DNA from: Streptomyces sp. NRRL S-646
GTDB taxonomy: Bacteria > Actinomycetota > Actinomycetes > Streptomycetales > Streptomycetaceae
Assembly (NCBI RefSeq): GCF_000720765.1
Contig: NZ_JODC01000007.1
Location: 868,001 to 932,000, forward strand
Direction of reading: 5' to 3'
DNA: 64,000 bases
Positions 17,247 to 25,847 of this stretch are shown here, piece by piece (position 1 is the first letter of the stretch; each line of letters opens with the position of its first letter). Made by a program: the position numbers and the translations under genes. Below the pieces are notes generated by a model, which saw nothing but the letters and a program-made list of their open reading frames with translations, ran no database searches and was not told where the DNA came from.

Positions 17247-17301
17247 AACTGTGACAGTTCCGTCGTCAAGACGTTCGCCGCAGGAAATGATGAATTCATC
17301 A
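17247..17301. promoter_or_regulatory. Two palindromes, candidate TetR operators of the aromatic operon
   Basis: Between the divergent dioxygenase and TetR genes lie two perfect dyads: AACTGT-G-ACAGTT (17247-17259) and TGATGAATTCATCA (17288-17301). The first is 41 bp before the dioxygenase ATG, the second 39 bp before the TetR ATG. The same region also has two more ATGA/TCAT motifs. The palindromes are seen; assignment to the adjacent TetR is inferred from the divergent layout. Confidence 0.55.
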
Positions 17302-17340
17302 GGACTGCGATCGCCATCGTGCAACCGTTAGACTCTGCGC

Positions 17341-17976
17341 ATGTCTACGTCAGCCCCGCCCAGCAACCGGTTCGAGCGACGTCGCGCAGAGACCCGTGGA
17401 GCTCTCGTGCGAGCGGCCCGGCAGATACTCGCCGAGAGCGGCGACACCAGCGCGAGCATCCAGGCGATCGCCGAGCGCGCGGACGTGGGCTTCGGCTCCT
17501 TCTACAACCATTTCGACTCCAAGGCGGAGTTGTTCGAGACGGCGGTGATCGACGCCCTCGAGGAGTTCGCGCAGGAATTCGACGAGCGTCTGACGGGGAT
17601 CGACGACCCGGCGGAGCGGGTCGCGGGCGGCTTCCGGCTCAGTGCCCGCATGGCCGACTCCCACCCGGAGCTGATGCAGGTCCTGCGCCGCCGTGGCCTC
17701 GCGCACATCCACTCGGGCAAGGGACTGGCCCGACGCGCCCTGCGTGATCTCCAGGTCGGCATCGCCTCCGGCCGCTTCACGCCCGTCGACCCCGTGGTCG
17801 CCCTGTCCGCACTGGGCGGAACCCTGCTGTCCCTGGTGGAGCTGCGGTTCGCCCGCCCCGAGGTGGACGGCGACGAGGCCGCGGTCAACCTCGCCGAGAT
17901 GGTCCTGCGGATGCTGGGCCTGCCCGCGGACGACGCCTACGAGGTCGCCCGACGCCCCCTGCCTGACGCCGCCTGA
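17341..17976 (+). CDS. TetR-family regulator of the aromatic catabolic operon
   Basis: A 211-residue TetR regulator. The HTH is RAARQILAESGDTSASIQAI then AERADVGFGSFYNHFDSK, the usual TetR pattern with FYNHF. The rest is a ligand-binding helical domain (about residues 60-200). TAGACT lies six bases before ATG, consistent with leaderless transcription. It is divergent from the dioxygenase gene with two palindromes between. The effector is probably a pathway substrate or intermediate (inference). Confidence 0.9.
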   Translation: MSTSAPPSNRFERRRAETRGALVRAARQILAESGDTSASIQAIAERADVGFGSFYNHFDSKAELFETAVIDALEEFAQEFDERLTGIDDPAERVAGGFRLSARMADSHPELMQVLRRRGLAHIHSGKGLARRALRDLQVGIASGRFTPVDPVVALSALGGTLLSLVELRFARPEVDGDEAAVNLAEMVLRMLGLPADDAYEVARRPLPDAA

Positions 17977-17981
17977 CGACC

Positions 17982-18764
17982 TCACGCGGACGACGAGTCC
18001 GGGTGGAACGTGACCGAGCGGCCTGTGAAGCGGGCGTCGATTCCGTCCTCGCTGGTGGTGACCGACCGCAGCTGGAGCCCTTCGGGCACGTTCTGCAGCG
18101 GTATGGGCTCGTCCAGGGCCTTGTCGAGCAGTGACTTCAGCGGAGGGAGCAATTCACCCTGCTCCGCGCGTACGTCCGTGAAGGCGATGCGGTTGCCGCC
18201 GGCCGCCGAGACGGCCGCGCTCACGGTCACGTCGCCGACGAGCGGCAGACTCGCGGTCGCGTCGACCCGGCGGGACTCCTCCCCCTGCGACACCCGCACG
18301 CCGAGCGCCCTCGACACGTCCGCGTACGACAGGAACGCGGTCGCCGTGACGCCGTCCGCGTGAGCCTCGTCGGCGCTCCCCGACGTCTTCAGCCCGTCCA
18401 TCCCGACCGTCAGCTTCGTCACCGGGAGGGGCCGGGTGCTGCCGGCGGCCGGAATGTCGTGGGCGGTCAGGTCGACATGGTCCAGGCTGCCCGCAGCCAG
18501 TTCGTTCAGTACGGGAAAGCCCCTGACGTGCACTGACGGCCGATCGGCGGTTCCCATGCCGTCCTGGAACGCCTTGGCCGTACGGCTCTCCGCGCGAGCT
18601 GCGGCGATCCGGTCGACCGAGACTCCGCCGACCAGCAGGGCCGCCAGGGACGCGGCGGCGATGATCATGCGCCGCCTGGTCCGGGTCGGAGGGCTCGCAT
18701 AGATGGAGCCGTCGCCGTAGTAGGGCTCGCCGGCGTACTGCTCGTCGTGGTGGGACTGATACAT
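17982..18764 (-). CDS. LmeA-family (DUF2993) phospholipid-binding envelope protein
   Basis: A 260-residue protein. A Tyr/Gln-rich cytoplasmic head (MYQSHHDEQYAGEPYYGDGS) precedes a membrane helix (RMIIAAASLAALLVGGVSV, about residues 32-51). The outer domain has DUF2993 features: VHVRGFPVLNELAAGSLDHV, DVSRALG and LPLVGDVTVSAAV. LmeA in mycobacteria binds phospholipid in the periplasm and helps lipomannan assembly; in Streptomyces the role is unclear. ATG at 18764 has AGAGGAA upstream. It follows a TetR gene by 37 bp on the same strand and may be cotranscribed. Confidence 0.85.
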   Translation of the reverse strand: MYQSHHDEQYAGEPYYGDGSIYASPPTRTRRRMIIAAASLAALLVGGVSVDRIAAARAESRTAKAFQDGMGTADRPSVHVRGFPVLNELAAGSLDHVDLTAHDIPAAGSTRPLPVTKLTVGMDGLKTSGSADEAHADGVTATAFLSYADVSRALGVRVSQGEESRRVDATASLPLVGDVTVSAAVSAAGGNRIAFTDVRAEQGELLPPLKSLLDKALDEPIPLQNVPEGLQLRSVTTSEDGIDARFTGRSVTFHPDSSSA

Positions 18765-18801
18765 GGTGTTCCTCTTCGAGTGGTGTTCGGGAAGTGCGTG
18801 C

Positions 18802-19440
18802 CTACGCGGCGCCGCCCGCGGGGCGGACAAGCCCGTGGACGCATGCCGCAGCACTGTCTCCGGCCACGCCCATCGCGATCAGGGCGGCGGTCGCGGTGCT
18901 GGTGCCGTCGTCGCTCCAGACCTCGCTGTTCACGCAGTCCAGAAGCCCTAGCAGGTACCCCTCCAGTGCCCGGGTCAGGACGACCGGGGGTGCGCCGGTC
19001 TGAAAGGCGCCCTGCCGTTGCCCCCGGCCGATGATCGCCTCCGCCATGTCCCGCGCGGGGGCCAGGACTTCAGCGAGCCGGTCAGCCCCGAGGTCCTGGG
19101 GAGCGAGGCGGAGCAGGATGCGGTAGCGATCTCCGACGGGCCACACCGCGAGGACGAAGCGCGCCAACTCCGTGACGGCATCTGCCACCGGTGCGCGTGG
19201 GACCGCGAGCGCCTGCCGCAAGGCCCACGTGGCCTCCTCCACCAGCCCCTCCATCAGTGCGGCCCGGCCGTTGAAGTGGCCATAGACCGTACGGCGCACC
19301 ACCCCTGCCGCCTCGGCGATGTCGCCGAGGCTGCTGTCGGGGTCACGGCTGAGTTCCTGCCGGGCCGCCTCCAGGATGCGGGCCCGCGTGAGCAGGGTGC
19401 GGCTGCGTTCCGGGGCGGCTGTCAGGTGTGCGTGGATCAT
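18802..19440 (-). CDS. TetR-family regulator, divergent from MFS exporter
   Basis: A 212-residue TetR protein. HTH: SLGDIAEAAGVVRRTVYGHF then NGRAALMEGLVEEA. The segment VLAVWPVGDRYRILLRLAPQ is unusual enough to link it to a second TetR at 24001-24672, which has LALWPVGDRYRMLLALARR, so the two are paralogues. It is divergent from the MFS transporter gene with 187 bp between starts. That region holds two direct copies of a TGCACAT-N6-GCAAT site. Control of the exporter by this repressor is a standard arrangement (inference). Confidence 0.9.
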   Translation of the reverse strand: MIHAHLTAAPERSRTLLTRARILEAARQELSRDPDSSLGDIAEAAGVVRRTVYGHFNGRAALMEGLVEEATWALRQALAVPRAPVADAVTELARFVLAVWPVGDRYRILLRLAPQDLGADRLAEVLAPARDMAEAIIGRGQRQGAFQTGAPPVVLTRALEGYLLGLLDCVNSEVWSDDGTSTATAALIAMGVAGDSAAACVHGLVRPAGGAA

Positions 19441-19479
19441 GTCGAACCTCCGGTAGGCGGGGGAGGGCGACTCGATAGT

Positions 19480-19524
19480 TGCACATTGGCGAGCAATAAA
19501 CTAGTCTGCACATCAACGGGCAAT
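19480..19524. promoter_or_regulatory. Direct-repeat operator candidates, TGCACAT-N6-GCAAT
   Basis: Two copies are present, at 19480-19497 and 19507-19524, 27 bp apart. Both keep TGCACAT, six variable bases and GCAAT. They lie 40 bp upstream of the TetR start and about 105 bp upstream of the MFS start. A related TGCACAT-N6-GTAAC lies at 23911-23928, just upstream of the PASTA kinase gene and downstream of the paralogous TetR gene. Confidence 0.5.
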
Positions 19525-19627
19525 TAGCTGCCCCTGGTGCCGGGCCCCTCTTGGCCCCGCGTGCACCGATCCCATCGATTCCGCACCCCCGAAGCCTCCG
19601 CTTCACCTCCTGCTGAGGAGCCTGACC

Positions 19628-21241
19628 ATGCCGCTCTTTCCGAACACACCCGTCGAGAAGATGACGGAGCCCTACCACCGCCGCTGGTGGGCCCTGCTGG
19701 TCCTGTGCCTGAGCCTGCTGATCGTCGTCATGGCGAACACGTCACTGGTCGTGGCCGCCCCCGACATGACCAAGGCTCTGGGGCTGTCCAGCAGTGACCT
19801 GCAGTGGGTGATCGACGGCTACACCGTCCCCTACGCCGCGCTGATGCTGGTGCTGGGCGCGATCGGCGACAAGTACAGCCGCCGCGGCGCCCTCGTCCTC
19901 GGCCTGCTGATCTTCGCCGGAGGTTCGGTGATGGGCGGCCTGGTCGATGAGACGAACCTCGTCATCACCGCCCGCGCGATCATGGGCGTCGGTGCCGCCA
20001 TCGTCATGCCGGCCACCCTCTCGCTGCTGGTCGCGATCTTCCCGCGCGCCGAGCGCGCCAAGGCGATCACCGCCTGGTCCGCGACCTCCGGCCTCGCCAT
20101 CGCCGCCGGTCCGCTGGCCGCCGGCTGGCTGCTGGAGAGCCACGCCTGGGGCTCGACGTTCCTGATGAACGTCCCCGTCGCCGTCCTCGGCGTCGTCGGC
20201 GCGCTGCTGCTCGTGCCGCCGTCGAAGGCGGAGGGCATGGGCCGCATCGACTATGTCGGCGGTCTGCTGTCGATGGTGTCGGTCGGTTCCCTCGTCTACG
20301 CGACCATCGAGGGCCCGCACTTCGGCTGGGGCGTCGGCCCCATCACCGCGGCCGTCGTCGCCGGCGTGGGCCTGCTGGCCTTCGTCGCCTGGGAGCTGAA
20401 GCACCCCAACCCCATGCTGAACGTGCGCAAGTTCACCGAGCGTCCCTTCAGTGGCTCGATGATGGCGGTGCTGTTCTTCTTCTTCGGCACCTTCGGCTCG
20501 ATCTACTACTCCACCCAGTTCCTGCAGTTCGTCCTCGGCTACGACGCCCTCGACACCGGCATCCGCCTGCTGCCGCTGGCCGGAGCCGTGTTCGTCGGCG
20601 CCGCCGTCACCGGCAAGCTGGCTCCGAAGCTCGGCGTGAAGATCATGGTCGGCACCGGCATGGTGATCGGCACCGTGGGCGTCTTCCTGCTCACCCGGAT
20701 CGAGACGGGCTCGACCTACACCGACTTCCTGACGCCCCTGCTGCTCCTCGGCTTCGCCATCGGCCTGAGCCTGTCCCCGGCCACCGACACCATCATGGGC
20801 TCCTTCCCCGAGGACGAACTGGGCGTCGGCGGCGGCGCCAACGACACCGCCCTGGAACTCGGCTGCGCCCTGGGCATCGCCATCCTCGGCTCGCTGCTGG
20901 CCACGTCCTACAAGGACAAGCTCACCGACCTGGTCGGCGGCCATCTCCCTGCCGCGGCCATGGACACCGCCAAGGACTCCGTCGGCGGTGGCATCGCGGT
21001 CGCCGAGCAGGTCGCCAAGAACCCCCAGGGCGGCGCCGAGCAGGCCCAGACCCTGCTGGGAGCGGTGCACGAGTCCTTCGCCCACGCCATCGCCCACACC
21101 AGTCTCATCGGCGGCATCATCATGGCCGCCGGAACCCTGATCGTCGTCGCCGTCCTGCCCGGCCGCAAGCACACCACCAAGCACGGTGAGGAAGATGTGG
21201 CAGCGGCCACCGAGGAGCAGAGCGAGACCGTGGACGCCTGA
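19628..21241 (+). CDS. MFS multidrug exporter, DHA2 (14-TM, EmrB/QacA) family
   Basis: A 537-residue transporter. Helix 1 is WALLVLCLSLLIVVMANTSL, and ALGLSSSDLQWVIDGY with the DHA2 motif follows. Motif A is GAIGDKYSRRGALVLG. Hydrophobic segments continue to about residue 510, in keeping with 14 helices; the tail is hydrophilic and acidic. Such proteins export drugs or metabolites using the proton gradient. GAGGAG lies about 7 nt before ATG. It is divergent from a TetR gene and is followed by two strong hairpins, so it is probably monocistronic. Confidence 0.92.
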   Translation: MPLFPNTPVEKMTEPYHRRWWALLVLCLSLLIVVMANTSLVVAAPDMTKALGLSSSDLQWVIDGYTVPYAALMLVLGAIGDKYSRRGALVLGLLIFAGGSVMGGLVDETNLVITARAIMGVGAAIVMPATLSLLVAIFPRAERAKAITAWSATSGLAIAAGPLAAGWLLESHAWGSTFLMNVPVAVLGVVGALLLVPPSKAEGMGRIDYVGGLLSMVSVGSLVYATIEGPHFGWGVGPITAAVVAGVGLLAFVAWELKHPNPMLNVRKFTERPFSGSMMAVLFFFFGTFGSIYYSTQFLQFVLGYDALDTGIRLLPLAGAVFVGAAVTGKLAPKLGVKIMVGTGMVIGTVGVFLLTRIETGSTYTDFLTPLLLLGFAIGLSLSPATDTIMGSFPEDELGVGGGANDTALELGCALGIAILGSLLATSYKDKLTDLVGGHLPAAAMDTAKDSVGGGIAVAEQVAKNPQGGAEQAQTLLGAVHESFAHAIAHTSLIGGIIMAAGTLIVVAVLPGRKHTTKHGEEDVAAATEEQSETVDA

Positions 21242-21253
21242 GCCTCGTACGTC

Positions 21254-21280
21254 GGAGGCCGGAACCTGATTCCGGCCTCC
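21254..21280 (+). terminator. Hairpin after the MFS gene
   Basis: An 11-bp perfect stem, GGAGGCCGGAA / TTCCGGCCTCC, with a 5-base loop begins 12 bp after the MFS stop codon. No long T-run follows, but this is common for Streptomyces terminators. Confidence 0.75.
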
Positions 21281-21322
21281 TCCATCCCCAGAACGGGCTG
21301 TGCCTGAGCGGCGCACGGCCCC

Positions 21323-21365
21323 GGGACGGTGCCGGGAGGGGACATCCGGCACCGTCCCCTTTTTT
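21323..21365 (+). terminator. Rho-independent terminator with T-tract
   Basis: Stem GGGACGGTGCCGG (21323-21335) pairs with CCGGCACCGTCCC (21346-21358), with a loop of 10. A T-rich tract (CTTTTTT) follows directly. This is the stronger of two tandem hairpins behind the MFS gene. Confidence 0.85.
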
Positions 21366-21915
21366 GCTGACCGTCCCGGATGGCTGGGGTGGCATTCAGC
21401 GGACCTCCGAAGTGACCCCGACCGGGCCCAGTTCCAGGATGACTGTCGAAGATCAGGCGCTGTGGGGTGGCTTCGGGGGCGGCTTGGTTTGGGACCACTG
21501 GCTTGACGCCGAGTTGGGCGGTGCAGCGTCGGGGAGCTGGAGATCCTCAACCGGGTCGCAATGGTGCAGGCCCAGGCGGTCGAAGCGCGTGCCTGGCGGC
21601 GTCCGGCCATGCGGGTGGCCGGCCAATGTGCCGCGTCCGTGCCCCGGCAGTGCCACGGGCCAGCGGCTCGTCTTGAAGACGCGTCCGCCGGGCCGCTCGC
21701 GGTGGAGCGCACTGCGCAGGCACCATTCGAGGGCTGGCAGCCAGGGCGGGAGGACGGCGCTCTCGCTGAGCCCCGTCACCAGATCACGGATGGGACGTCG
21801 GAACACGCCCCGGAGGAGTTCCGAGCCGAGGTACGGGAGCCCTTCGAGCGTTCATTCCCCGACACCCGGGACCCGGTCATCGACAGGGTGACCTTCCCAA
21901 GGAAGACAGCAGAGG
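21366..21915. other. 550-bp stretch without a recognised gene
   Basis: Frames of 60-175 codons occur on both strands but show no family motif, no good Shine-Dalgarno and uneven composition. It lies between two terminators that face each other, so it may be untranscribed filler or the remains of a gene. I could not identify any parent family. Confidence 0.45.
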
Positions 21916-21945
21916 GCCCTCAACCGCGCATGGCCGGTTGAGGGC
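21916..21945 (-). terminator. Hairpin terminator of the PASTA kinase gene
   Basis: An 11-bp stem, GCCCTCAACCG / CGGTTGAGGGC, with an 8-base loop lies about 30 bp beyond the kinase stop codon, on the minus-strand transcript. Confidence 0.75.
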
Positions 21946-21975
21946 TCGATACAGTCCGGTGGTGTCAGCGACGTC

Positions 21976-23898
21976 TCACTGGCCGCCGTTCGTCGCCCCC
22001 GGCGTCGTCGCCGTGTCGTCGGTGGGTGTCCCGTCGTCCGACGACGCGTCCTGGGCCTCCTCGGTGACAACGACCACCGCGCTGCCCGCCTCGACCTCGC
22101 TCCCGGCCGCCGGGGTGCTGGAAGTGACCACGGCGTCGGAGGCCTGGGCGTACCCGGAGGCGACGGTCACCTGGAGGCCGAGGCCACCCAGTTCGTTCTG
22201 GACCTCGGCAAGAGTCTTGCCGATGATGTCCGCCGGAATCTGCACGGTCTGCACCGACTTTGCGATCCGGACGTCGACCGACGAACCGGGCTCGACCTCA
22301 TCTCCCGCGGCGACGCTCTGTTCGACGACGGTCCCGGCCGCGGCGCTGCTTTCCACCTCGGTGCTGTCGCCCAGTTCGAGGTCGTGCTCGGCGAGCAGCT
22401 TGCGGGCCTCGCTCAGGGTGCTGCCGGTGAGGTCGGGAACCGTGGCCTTCTCGGCCTCCTTGGCCACCGTGAGGGTGATCTCGGTGCCCTTCTCGACGCT
22501 CTCGCCGCCGGCCGGATCCTGCTCCAGGACGGTCCCGGCGTCCTCGGCGGACACCTTGTGCCGTAGTTTCACCTTGAAGCCCTTGTCCTCCAGGATGCGC
22601 GACGCGTCGTCCTCGTCCTTGTCCGTGACGTCCGGCACCTCGACCTTCGGTGCGCCGGTGGAGACGGTGACCGACACCGCCTCTCCCTTGTCGAGCCGGC
22701 CGTCCAGTGGGGTCTGCTCGCAGATGTGCCCCTTGGGCTGGTCCGCGCAGGGCTCCTTCTTGGTGACGGTGAGCGTGAGCTCGACGTTGTCCGCCGTGCG
22801 CCGGGCCTCCTCCAGGGTCTGGCCGACGAAATCGGGTACGTCCGTCCTGCCGCCGACGGCCGCACCGCGCCCGAACATGAACCAGCCGAGCACGAGCGCC
22901 ACGACGACGAACGCGACACCCATCCCGATCAGCACGGCGCTGCTGCTTCTTCGGCGACCTGTCCCCGCCGCGTCATCGCCGTCCGGCTCCTCGTCGACGC
23001 TGTCGAACGCCCGGTCCACGACGGTCTGCGCCCCGAGGCACGCATCCACGTCGGCGAGCATCTCCTGCGCGGACTGGTAGCGGTACGCGGGATCCTTCGT
23101 GAGGGCCCGCAGGACGATTGTGTCGACCCTCGGTCCGACCTCGGGGTTGTAGAGACTCGGCGGTCGCGGTTCCTCCTGAACGTGCTGGTACATCACCGCC
23201 ATCGGCGATTCACCGGTGAACGGCGGGCGCAGGGTGAGGAGTTCGTACAGAAGGCAGCCCACCGAGTACAGGTCGGAGCGGGCGTCGACGGCGTGTCCCA
23301 TCGCCTGCTCCGGGGAGAGGTACTGCGCGGTGCCGATCACCAGGGAGGTCTGGGTCATGCCGACGTCCCGTTCGTCACGGGCGATGCCGAAGTCCATGAC
23401 CTTGACCTGACCGGACCAGGTCACCATGACGTTGGCCGGCTTGATGTCCCGGTGCACGATGCCGTGCTGGTGGGAATGGGCGAGCGCCTCCAGGACGCCC
23501 GCCGTCACCTCCATGGCGCGTTCGACGGTCAGCGGTGGTCCGGAGTGCAGGGCCTCGCGCAGGGTGGTGCCGTCGACGTACTCCATCACGAGATACGGCA
23601 ACTGCCACCCGTACGAGAAGTGTTCGCCCGTGTCGTAGACGGCGGCGATGGCCGGGTGGTTGAGCGAGGCGGTGGACTGGGCCTCCCGCCGAAACCGCTC
23701 CATGAGCGCCGGATCGTGGGCGAGGTCGGTGCGCGGAGTCTTCACCGCGACGCTGCGGTCGAGCCGGAGATCGTGCGCGAGATGCACCTCGGCCATGCCC
23801 CCGGAGCCGAGCAGCAGCCGCAGTTCGTACCTGTCGCCGAGGACCGCCACCGGCGCAGGCTGGGAGAAGGCCAGATCGTCTGGGCCACCGAAGTTCAT
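21976..23898 (-). CDS. Serine/threonine protein kinase with four PASTA domains (PknB-like)
   Basis: About 640 residues. The Hanks-type kinase domain begins YELRLLLGSGGMAEVHLAHD, with VAVKT, HRDIKPANVMV, MDFGIA and LSPEQAMGHAVDARSDLYS. A transmembrane helix follows (VLIGMGVAFVVVALVLGWFMF), then four extracytoplasmic PASTA repeats opening with VPDFVGQ, VPDVTDK, VPDLTGS and IPADIIGK. PASTA kinases sense peptidoglycan fragments and regulate wall growth; here there is no cell-division cluster nearby. The ATG at 23898 has no Shine-Dalgarno; TATCTT ends four bases upstream, so a leaderless message is possible. A GTG at 23949 is the alternative start. Confidence 0.9.
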   Translation of the reverse strand: MNFGGPDDLAFSQPAPVAVLGDRYELRLLLGSGGMAEVHLAHDLRLDRSVAVKTPRTDLAHDPALMERFRREAQSTASLNHPAIAAVYDTGEHFSYGWQLPYLVMEYVDGTTLREALHSGPPLTVERAMEVTAGVLEALAHSHQHGIVHRDIKPANVMVTWSGQVKVMDFGIARDERDVGMTQTSLVIGTAQYLSPEQAMGHAVDARSDLYSVGCLLYELLTLRPPFTGESPMAVMYQHVQEEPRPPSLYNPEVGPRVDTIVLRALTKDPAYRYQSAQEMLADVDACLGAQTVVDRAFDSVDEEPDGDDAAGTGRRRSSSAVLIGMGVAFVVVALVLGWFMFGRGAAVGGRTDVPDFVGQTLEEARRTADNVELTLTVTKKEPCADQPKGHICEQTPLDGRLDKGEAVSVTVSTGAPKVEVPDVTDKDEDDASRILEDKGFKVKLRHKVSAEDAGTVLEQDPAGGESVEKGTEITLTVAKEAEKATVPDLTGSTLSEARKLLAEHDLELGDSTEVESSAAAGTVVEQSVAAGDEVEPGSSVDVRIAKSVQTVQIPADIIGKTLAEVQNELGGLGLQVTVASGYAQASDAVVTSSTPAAGSEVEAGSAVVVVTEEAQDASSDDGTPTDDTATTPGATNGGQ

Positions 23899-24000
23899 GC
23901 ACAAGATAATTGCACATCTGAGGGTAACTAAAGAAGTGAGGGCGGACACGGAAAGACCCCGGCGCTTCGCACCGGGGTCACGTCGGACTGCGGGAGGATC

Positions 24001-24672
24001 TCACCCCTCGGCGGCGGCCACCTCTTCGACGACGATCTGTGCCCGCTTCTCCGGCACACCGGCCGCGATGAGCGTGGTGACGGCCACCCGGGCGCCGTCG
24101 TCCTCCAGGGCCCCGGTGTTGACCTCCTCCAGCAGGGCGACCGTCATCGCCTCCAGGCCGACGCTCAGCACCGGGGCCGACAGGTGGGTGTGGAAGACGC
24201 CGTCCCGTTGTCCCTGCTCCAGGATGGCCGTGACCCTGACCCGGGCGGGCTCCAGGATCCCGGCGACACGCTCCATGCCGAGGTCCCGTCGGGCCAGCGC
24301 CAGGAGCATCCGGTACCGGTCGCCCACGGGCCAGAGCGCCAACGTGAAGTGGGCGAGCGCCCGGTCGGCCGGTTCCGTCACCCCCGCGCCGACCGCGACG
24401 GCGGCCTGAAGGGCCTCGGCGGCCTCCTCGGCCAGCGCGTCCAGGAGCGCTGCCCTGCCGGGGAAGTGCCCGAACAGCGTGCGCCGTACGACACCGGAGG
24501 CGCGGGCGAGCTCCTCCAGGGTGATGTCGGGGTTCCGGCCGAGCTCCTGGCGGGCGGTGGCGAGGATGCGCGCCCGGTTGGACCGTGCGTTGCGTCGCTG
24601 GGGCACACGGCCGACGGGCTGGGACACGGCGAGAACCTCGAAGAAACCGGGATGGAGAAGGGACTTCTCCAT
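24001..24672 (-). CDS. TetR-family regulator, paralogue of the 18.8-kb TetR
   Basis: About 223 residues. The HTH reads TLEELARASGVVRRTLFGHF and PGRAALLDALAEEA; the core LALWPVGDRYRMLLALARRD closely follows the TetR at 18802-19440. ATG at 24672 is taken because translation is continuous from there, but no clear ribosome site is seen and a start a few codons away is possible. It lies 57 bp after the catalase-family gene and 102 bp before the PASTA kinase, all on the minus strand. A TGCACAT-containing site sits between it and the kinase. Confidence 0.85.
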   Translation of the reverse strand: MEKSLLHPGFFEVLAVSQPVGRVPQRRNARSNRARILATARQELGRNPDITLEELARASGVVRRTLFGHFPGRAALLDALAEEAAEALQAAVAVGAGVTEPADRALAHFTLALWPVGDRYRMLLALARRDLGMERVAGILEPARVRVTAILEQGQRDGVFHTHLSAPVLSVGLEAMTVALLEEVNTGALEDDGARVAVTTLIAAGVPEKRAQIVVEEVAAAEG

Positions 24673-24729
24673 TCTGGCATGCGGGTCCCGACCGACCCGC
24701 GGCCGCATCCGGGGTCGGTCGGGACCTGG

Positions 24730-25818
24730 TCAGGCGGGCAGCTCCTTGATGTCGGAGGGTTCCTGCGGCTCGATGCCGTTGAAGCGGTGCCGGAAGTCGC
24801 TGGAGGCGGGGTACGCGGCGCGGCGGGAGCGCATGATCGAGCCCAGCGGGCGGTGGGCCTCCAGGGCGTGCCAGGGGCTGAAGGACAGGACGTCGTCGGC
24901 GTAGCGGCGGCGGGCGTCGCTGTAGGCGTCCTGGGCGGGCAGATGCAGCACGGCCACGGTCTGGTGCGGTGACAGTTCCTCGGGCCACAGGACCGAGGCG
25001 TCCTCCACCGGCATCCGGTCGATGTCCGTGCACAGCTGGGCGCGGATGTCGTACTCGGCGCCGTTGCCCGCGAAGAAGTCGACGACGAGGTCGCGCAGAG
25101 CCGACTCGCCGGCGTTCTTGTCGACGTGGCTGCCGGTGAGGGCCTTGACGTTCGCCGAGCGGGGCGCGGCGGACATCTTCGCCACGTGGTCGCCGTAGCG
25201 CAGCGCGGCCATGGAGTGGAAGGTCTCGCCGAGGATGTGGTCGTTGGCGGCGGCCAGGGTCTCGACGGCGGGCGGCAGCGGACGTCCGACGCGTGTGAGG
25301 GCCTTGGCGGCCACTCGGGCGGCTGCGCCGGTGAGCTGGAGCTGCTGGTCGCTCTGGCCGGGCTGTTTCTCCAGGATGCCCTGGAGTTTGGCGTATTCGG
25401 CGATGTTGCCGAAGGGCAGGGTGGGGTGGTTGACGAGGAGGAAGTCCTGGGTGGTGAAGCCGTCCTCGATGGCGCGCGGCCCAGGTGCGCCGATCACCTT
25501 CATCGCGAGGCCGCGCTGGACGGGCACCTGGTCGGAGCGCAGGTCGCCGGGGGCGGAGGAGAAGCGGACGATCACCGGGTAGGTGACCGGTGCGGCGAAG
25601 AGCCCCTGGGCGAGGTGGGCGGGCAGGTCGGGCTGGATGCGCAGCTCGCCGGCGAGGACGCCGTGGCTCTTGGCGTGGGCGTCGCGCAGGCCGTGGCGGT
25701 GTTTGTCGGCGACCTGCTGGTTGGCCTTGCCCATGGCCGCGACGACCTGGCGGACGAGTTCGTCCTCGTCCGGAAAGGGCTGTTCGAGGTCGGGGCTGTA
25801 GCGGACGTACGAGGTCAT
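24730..25818 (-). CDS. Catalase-family protein (SrpA-like small catalase/peroxidase)
   Basis: A 362-residue heme protein with the catalase core but without the long catalase arms. Key segments: AKSHGVLAGELRIQPDLP (distal His region in the small-catalase form), TYPVIVRFSSAPGD, RGLAMKVIGAPG and DFLLVNHPTLPFG. This matches SrpA/stand-alone catalase-domain proteins, which often act as peroxidases or peroxygenases with lipid hydroperoxides rather than as catalases. It is the third gene after a companion protein and a DyP peroxidase on the same strand (29 bp after the latter). Divergent regulation with DUF4331-TPR is likely (operators at 27996-28044). Confidence 0.85.
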   Translation of the reverse strand: MTSYVRYSPDLEQPFPDEDELVRQVVAAMGKANQQVADKHRHGLRDAHAKSHGVLAGELRIQPDLPAHLAQGLFAAPVTYPVIVRFSSAPGDLRSDQVPVQRGLAMKVIGAPGPRAIEDGFTTQDFLLVNHPTLPFGNIAEYAKLQGILEKQPGQSDQQLQLTGAAARVAAKALTRVGRPLPPAVETLAAANDHILGETFHSMAALRYGDHVAKMSAAPRSANVKALTGSHVDKNAGESALRDLVVDFFAGNGAEYDIRAQLCTDIDRMPVEDASVLWPEELSPHQTVAVLHLPAQDAYSDARRRYADDVLSFSPWHALEAHRPLGSIMRSRRAAYPASSDFRHRFNGIEPQEPSDIKELPA

Positions 25819-25847
25819 GGGCAGTGCCTTCGCGCGAGGTGGGGGGG

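Noticed and set aside
19742..21712. A 656-codon frame antisense to the MFS exporter
   Set aside because: It is a GC-driven shadow frame: low-complexity His/Gln/Gly/Arg protein, no ribosome site, and the opposite strand encodes a clear 14-helix transporter.
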